A stretch of 64,000 nucleotides of DNA from CAIVAT01 sp049317265 (lineage in GTDB: Bacteria; Bacteroidota; Bacteroidia; Bacteroidales; FEN-979), in contig JBMOIP010000011.1 of assembly GCA_049317265.1 (NCBI GenBank), forward strand, positions 35,065 to 99,064. Direction: 5' to 3'. Below are positions 61,127-64,000 of the stretch, in pieces. Under the pieces are notes generated by a model, which saw only the letters and a program-made list of their open reading frames with translations, made no database searches and had not been told where the DNA came from. Each line of letters begins with the position of its first letter. Positions within the stretch are counted from its first letter, which is position 1. A program made the position numbers and the translations under genes.

Positions 61127-64000
61127 ATGAAAAGTCTATACTGCAGGTTTTATATTATTTTCGTCCTGTTCGCAGCCACCTTCGGCGGATTTGCACAGAA
61201 TATTGGTATCAATTCAACAGGTTCGGCCCCCAACGCCAATGCCGGACTGGATGTTGACTTCACCAACAAGGGGATCCTGATCCCCCGGATTGCGCTGGTC
61301 AGCAGTACCAGCTATGCACCGCTTTCGGCACATGTGGCCGGTATGATCGTTTACAACACTGCCACCACGGCCGACCTGACGCCGGGGTTCTATTATGACA
61401 ACGGAACACGCTGGGTCCCCAGCCTTCCCGCTGGCACATCACTCGGCGACATGTTATACTGGAACGGTGCGGCCTGGGTAAGGGTTCCCGCCGGTTCTCC
61501 CGGGCAACTCCTGCAGTTCTCCTCTTCCAACATCCCTCAATGGTCAGGTTCGGCCCTGGCCACACTTTCCACCACGGCAGCCTCCTCCATCCTTGATGTA
61601 ACTGCTTCAAGCGGTGGAAACATCACCAGCGACGGCGGTTCGTCTGTCATCACACGCGGTGTATGCTGGAGCACCGCTGCCAGCCCGACCATTGGCGATA
61701 CCAAAACAACCGATGGTTCAGGGACAGGCGTATTTACAAGCCTCCTCACCGGACTCACCGCATCGACCACCTATTATGTAAGATCCTATTCGATCAACGC
61801 CACCACGGTCAGCTACGGCAACCAGGTTTCATTTACTACCACAACCCCCACCATTCCTGTGCTTGACCCCACCACCGCGGCAACTTCAATCACTGCTTCA
61901 GGGGCTACTACCGGAGGCAACCTTACCTCCACCGGGAATGCGGCAATCACCGAGCGCGGCGTCTGTTATTCAACGACCAGCCCTCCCACCACCGGCGATA
62001 CAAAAGTTATTGACGCGGGCTCAGGCCTTGGCTCATTCTCCAGCACACTTACCGGCCTACAATCCAACACCGTTTATTATGTCCGCTCTTATGCCATTAA
62101 CAGCGCCGGGATCGGTTACGGTGATGTAACCAGTTTCACCACCCAGGCCATCGTGAGCAGCACCACGGCCATCACATTTATTACAACAACGGGAGCTTTA
62201 TCCGGCGGAACGATTACCGTGGGTGGCGGAGCCACCGTCACCGCCCGGGGCGTTTGCTGGGGCACCAGTTCGAACCCGGTACTTGGGGCAAGCAACTATA
62301 CATCCGATGCAACCGGAACAGGCACCTTTACCAGCACCATCACAGGGCTCTCCTATTCCACCCAGTATCACGTGCGTGCCTATGCCACAAATGCAGGTGG
62401 TACTGTTTACGGGGATGACAAGACTTTCACGACGCTGACACCGGTTGTACCCACTCTTGCAGCAACCACTTCAGCCTCATTGATTACAGGTTCAACCGCC
62501 ACCAGTGGTGGCAATGTCACTTCCGATGGGGGAGCTCCGATTACTCAAAGAGGTATCGTTTATTCAACTGCAGCCATAACTTTAGTTAATATGGGAAGCG
62601 GCACAAAAATAATTGACCCATCTCCAGGAACAGGATCGTTTACTAGCAATTTAACGGGATTATTAGGTGGAACCCTTTATTATGTGAGATCATATGCCAT
62701 TAATAGTGTTGGCACATCATTAGGAAGTCAAATTACCTTTACCACTTTGCTTAACTTACCGGTCATTACTACAACTGCAGCGAGTAGCATAGAAGCTTCA
62801 ACTGCTTCCTCCGGTGGGTCATTCACAGTTAGTGGCCTTCCGGGTAGTTATCAGGATTATGGCATAGCCATATCAACATCATCTGGCTCCTTGTCACCAA
62901 CTTATGTGAGCACTCAGTACACGCCGCCGGCAACCTGGACCACAAGTCTTACAGGATTAACTGCCGGAACAACGTACTATATACGTGCTTATATTCATGG
63001 ATTCTGGAATGGATCAACTTCGTATGTTTATGGAAATGAACTCAGTTTTACAACATCGGGTGCAACAGCACCTGTAATTGCCTCCACTACGGCCATCACA
63101 GCTCTAACAGACAGGTCGGCCATTAGCGGTGGTACGATCACTAACGATGGTGGCTTACCCATCACCCATAAGGGAGTAGTTTGGGGAACTTCTGCAAATC
63201 CAACTTTAGGTACAGGTAACTATACCGACAATGGAATAGGCACCGCAACATTCCTAACGAATAACATAACACCTGGCACAACGGATATCAGAAATCTGTC
63301 AGCAAGCACCATCTATTACATCCGTGCTTATGCCACAAACGCAATTGGCACCTCCTATGGGCCGGCAGATGTTACTTTCACAACAACACACGCTTCGCTT
63401 TATACACTGGGGCAGTATGTTGGGTACGGATGGGTTGTTTATGTTGATCCGGCTACCGGGGGTGGACTTATTGTAAGCACTGATATAAGTTCAACCGCAG
63501 GATGGGGTTGCAATGGACTCAATGTCGCAGTAAGCAATGATTTGGGAACCGGACAGGCAAACACCAACCTGATCCTGGCAACAGACCTGGTTACACGACC
63601 GATTGCCGCCAGTGTTGCCAACGATTATTCTGTAAGCTACAGCGGTACAACCTACAGCGACTGGTATTTACCGTCTATGGTTGAATGGGGTAAAATTGCT
63701 GCCATTGCCAGTACGGTCGGAGTAATGACTGGCACTAATAACTACTATACTTCTTCACAACATCTTAATAATAATACTTATGCTGGTACTTATTTTACTA
63801 CTGGCGGAAGTCAATTATACACAGCCGGTGCCCAGAGGATACCTGGTATTAATGATTATGTAAATAAGTTAAGAGTTATGCGCGACTTTGGCGGTACTGC
63901 AGCTGTTGCTCCAACCGTTCTCTCCACCACTGCAGTTACTTCCATAACCGATATAGGTGGTACTTCGGGAGGTTATATTTCAAGTGATGGAGGCGCAACC
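61127..64000 (+). CDS. Large secreted Ig-repeat protein, 3' end beyond window
   Basis: Open from ATG 61127 to the right edge (958 codons visible). Signal peptide MKSLYCRFYIIFVLFAATFGGFAQ, the same N-terminal head as the preceding gene (IGINSTGSAPNANAGLDVDFT, GMIVYNTATTADLTPGFYYDNGT), then six Ig/Fn3-like repeats of about 95-105 residues (SGGNITSDGG, TRGVCWST, YYVRSYSIN, YGNQVSFTT), a DUF1566/FISUMP-like domain (residues about 755-920: GYGWVVYVDPATGGGLIVST, YSDWYLPSMVEWGKIAAIA), and the start of a seventh repeat. Likely a surface adhesin; a T9SS tail is expected outside the window. Repeats 4 and 5 are visibly more AT-rich than repeats 1-3. Confidence 0.85.
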   Translation, partial: MKSLYCRFYIIFVLFAATFGGFAQNIGINSTGSAPNANAGLDVDFTNKGILIPRIALVSSTSYAPLSAHVAGMIVYNTATTADLTPGFYYDNGTRWVPSLPAGTSLGDMLYWNGAAWVRVPAGSPGQLLQFSSSNIPQWSGSALATLSTTAASSILDVTASSGGNITSDGGSSVITRGVCWSTAASPTIGDTKTTDGSGTGVFTSLLTGLTASTTYYVRSYSINATTVSYGNQVSFTTTTPTIPVLDPTTAATSITASGATTGGNLTSTGNAAITERGVCYSTTSPPTTGDTKVIDAGSGLGSFSSTLTGLQSNTVYYVRSYAINSAGIGYGDVTSFTTQAIVSSTTAITFITTTGALSGGTITVGGGATVTARGVCWGTSSNPVLGASNYTSDATGTGTFTSTITGLSYSTQYHVRAYATNAGGTVYGDDKTFTTLTPVVPTLAATTSASLITGSTATSGGNVTSDGGAPITQRGIVYSTAAITLVNMGSGTKIIDPSPGTGSFTSNLTGLLGGTLYYVRSYAINSVGTSLGSQITFTTLLNLPVITTTAASSIEASTASSGGSFTVSGLPGSYQDYGIAISTSSGSLSPTYVSTQYTPPATWTTSLTGLTAGTTYYIRAYIHGFWNGSTSYVYGNELSFTTSGATAPVIASTTAITALTDRSAISGGTITNDGGLPITHKGVVWGTSANPTLGTGNYTDNGIGTATFLTNNITPGTTDIRNLSASTIYYIRAYATNAIGTSYGPADVTFTTTHASLYTLGQYVGYGWVVYVDPATGGGLIVSTDISSTAGWGCNGLNVAVSNDLGTGQANTNLILATDLVTRPIAASVANDYSVSYSGTTYSDWYLPSMVEWGKIAAIASTVGVMTGTNNYYTSSQHLNNNTYAGTYFTTGGSQLYTAGAQRIPGINDYVNKLRVMRDFGGTAAVAPTVLSTTAVTSITDIGGTSGGYISSDGGAT

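Overview
The window looks like a chromosome segment of a free-living or environmental Bacteroidota, most likely Bacteroidales/Marinilabiliales-like. The evidence is a SusC/SusD pair, a hybrid two-component regulator, several proteins with C-terminal type IX secretion (T9SS) sorting tails (YPNP motif near the start of the tail, AGxYxLR-like strand near the end), TAnnTTTG-type -7 promoter boxes, no Shine-Dalgarno pattern, and typical Bacteroidota versions of PurL, AMP nucleosidase and DUF3822-RsmD. No rRNA, tRNA, insertion sequence or CRISPR array was found.

Region 1 (1-20804, all on the minus strand) is a polysaccharide utilisation locus. In transcription order it has SusC, a SusD split by one in-frame TAA, a CBM96/beta-helix T9SS protein, an agarase-like clan GH-A lipoprotein, a hybrid sensor/AraC regulator (HTCS), a very large multidomain esterase, a second beta-helix protein, a SurA-like periplasmic chaperone, and a third CBM96/Fn3/beta-helix protein that runs off the left edge. 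The only two intergenic gaps longer than 100 bp in the locus, upstream of susC and upstream of the esterase, carry the same promoter module: two half-sites 21 bp apart (core TTGAACAAT), then exactly 29 bp, then the same 10-mer TAATTTAGCG. This is a strong candidate operator for the HTCS.

Region 2 (21.2-44.4 kb) is mostly housekeeping: DNA polymerase III delta' and delta, an AlkD-like protein, a GNAT enzyme, an aspartate aminotransferase, GTP-type PEP carboxykinase, PduO-type cobalamin adenosyltransferase, DUF2795, an operon HSDR_N - MgtC/DUF4010 - DUF3822 - RsmD, AMP nucleosidase, an SDR plus two tandem acyl-CoA synthetases, PurL and thioredoxin reductase. Short intergenic gaps here hold micro-repeats: an 8-bp array, a 7-bp array, a minor 8-bp array, and four copies of a hairpin at an exact 31-bp period.

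Region 3 (44.5-64 kb) is a surface and secretion zone: a C10 cysteine protease fused to an Asp-box propeller with a T9SS tail, a small conserved-looking unknown, a GyrI-like protein, a large PKD/Ig-repeat protein ending in a FISUMP-like domain, a soluble four-PAS sensor kinase with its LuxR-type response regulator, a 1433-residue T9SS adhesin-like protein, and two tandem paralogous Ig-repeat surface proteins, the second truncated by the right edge.
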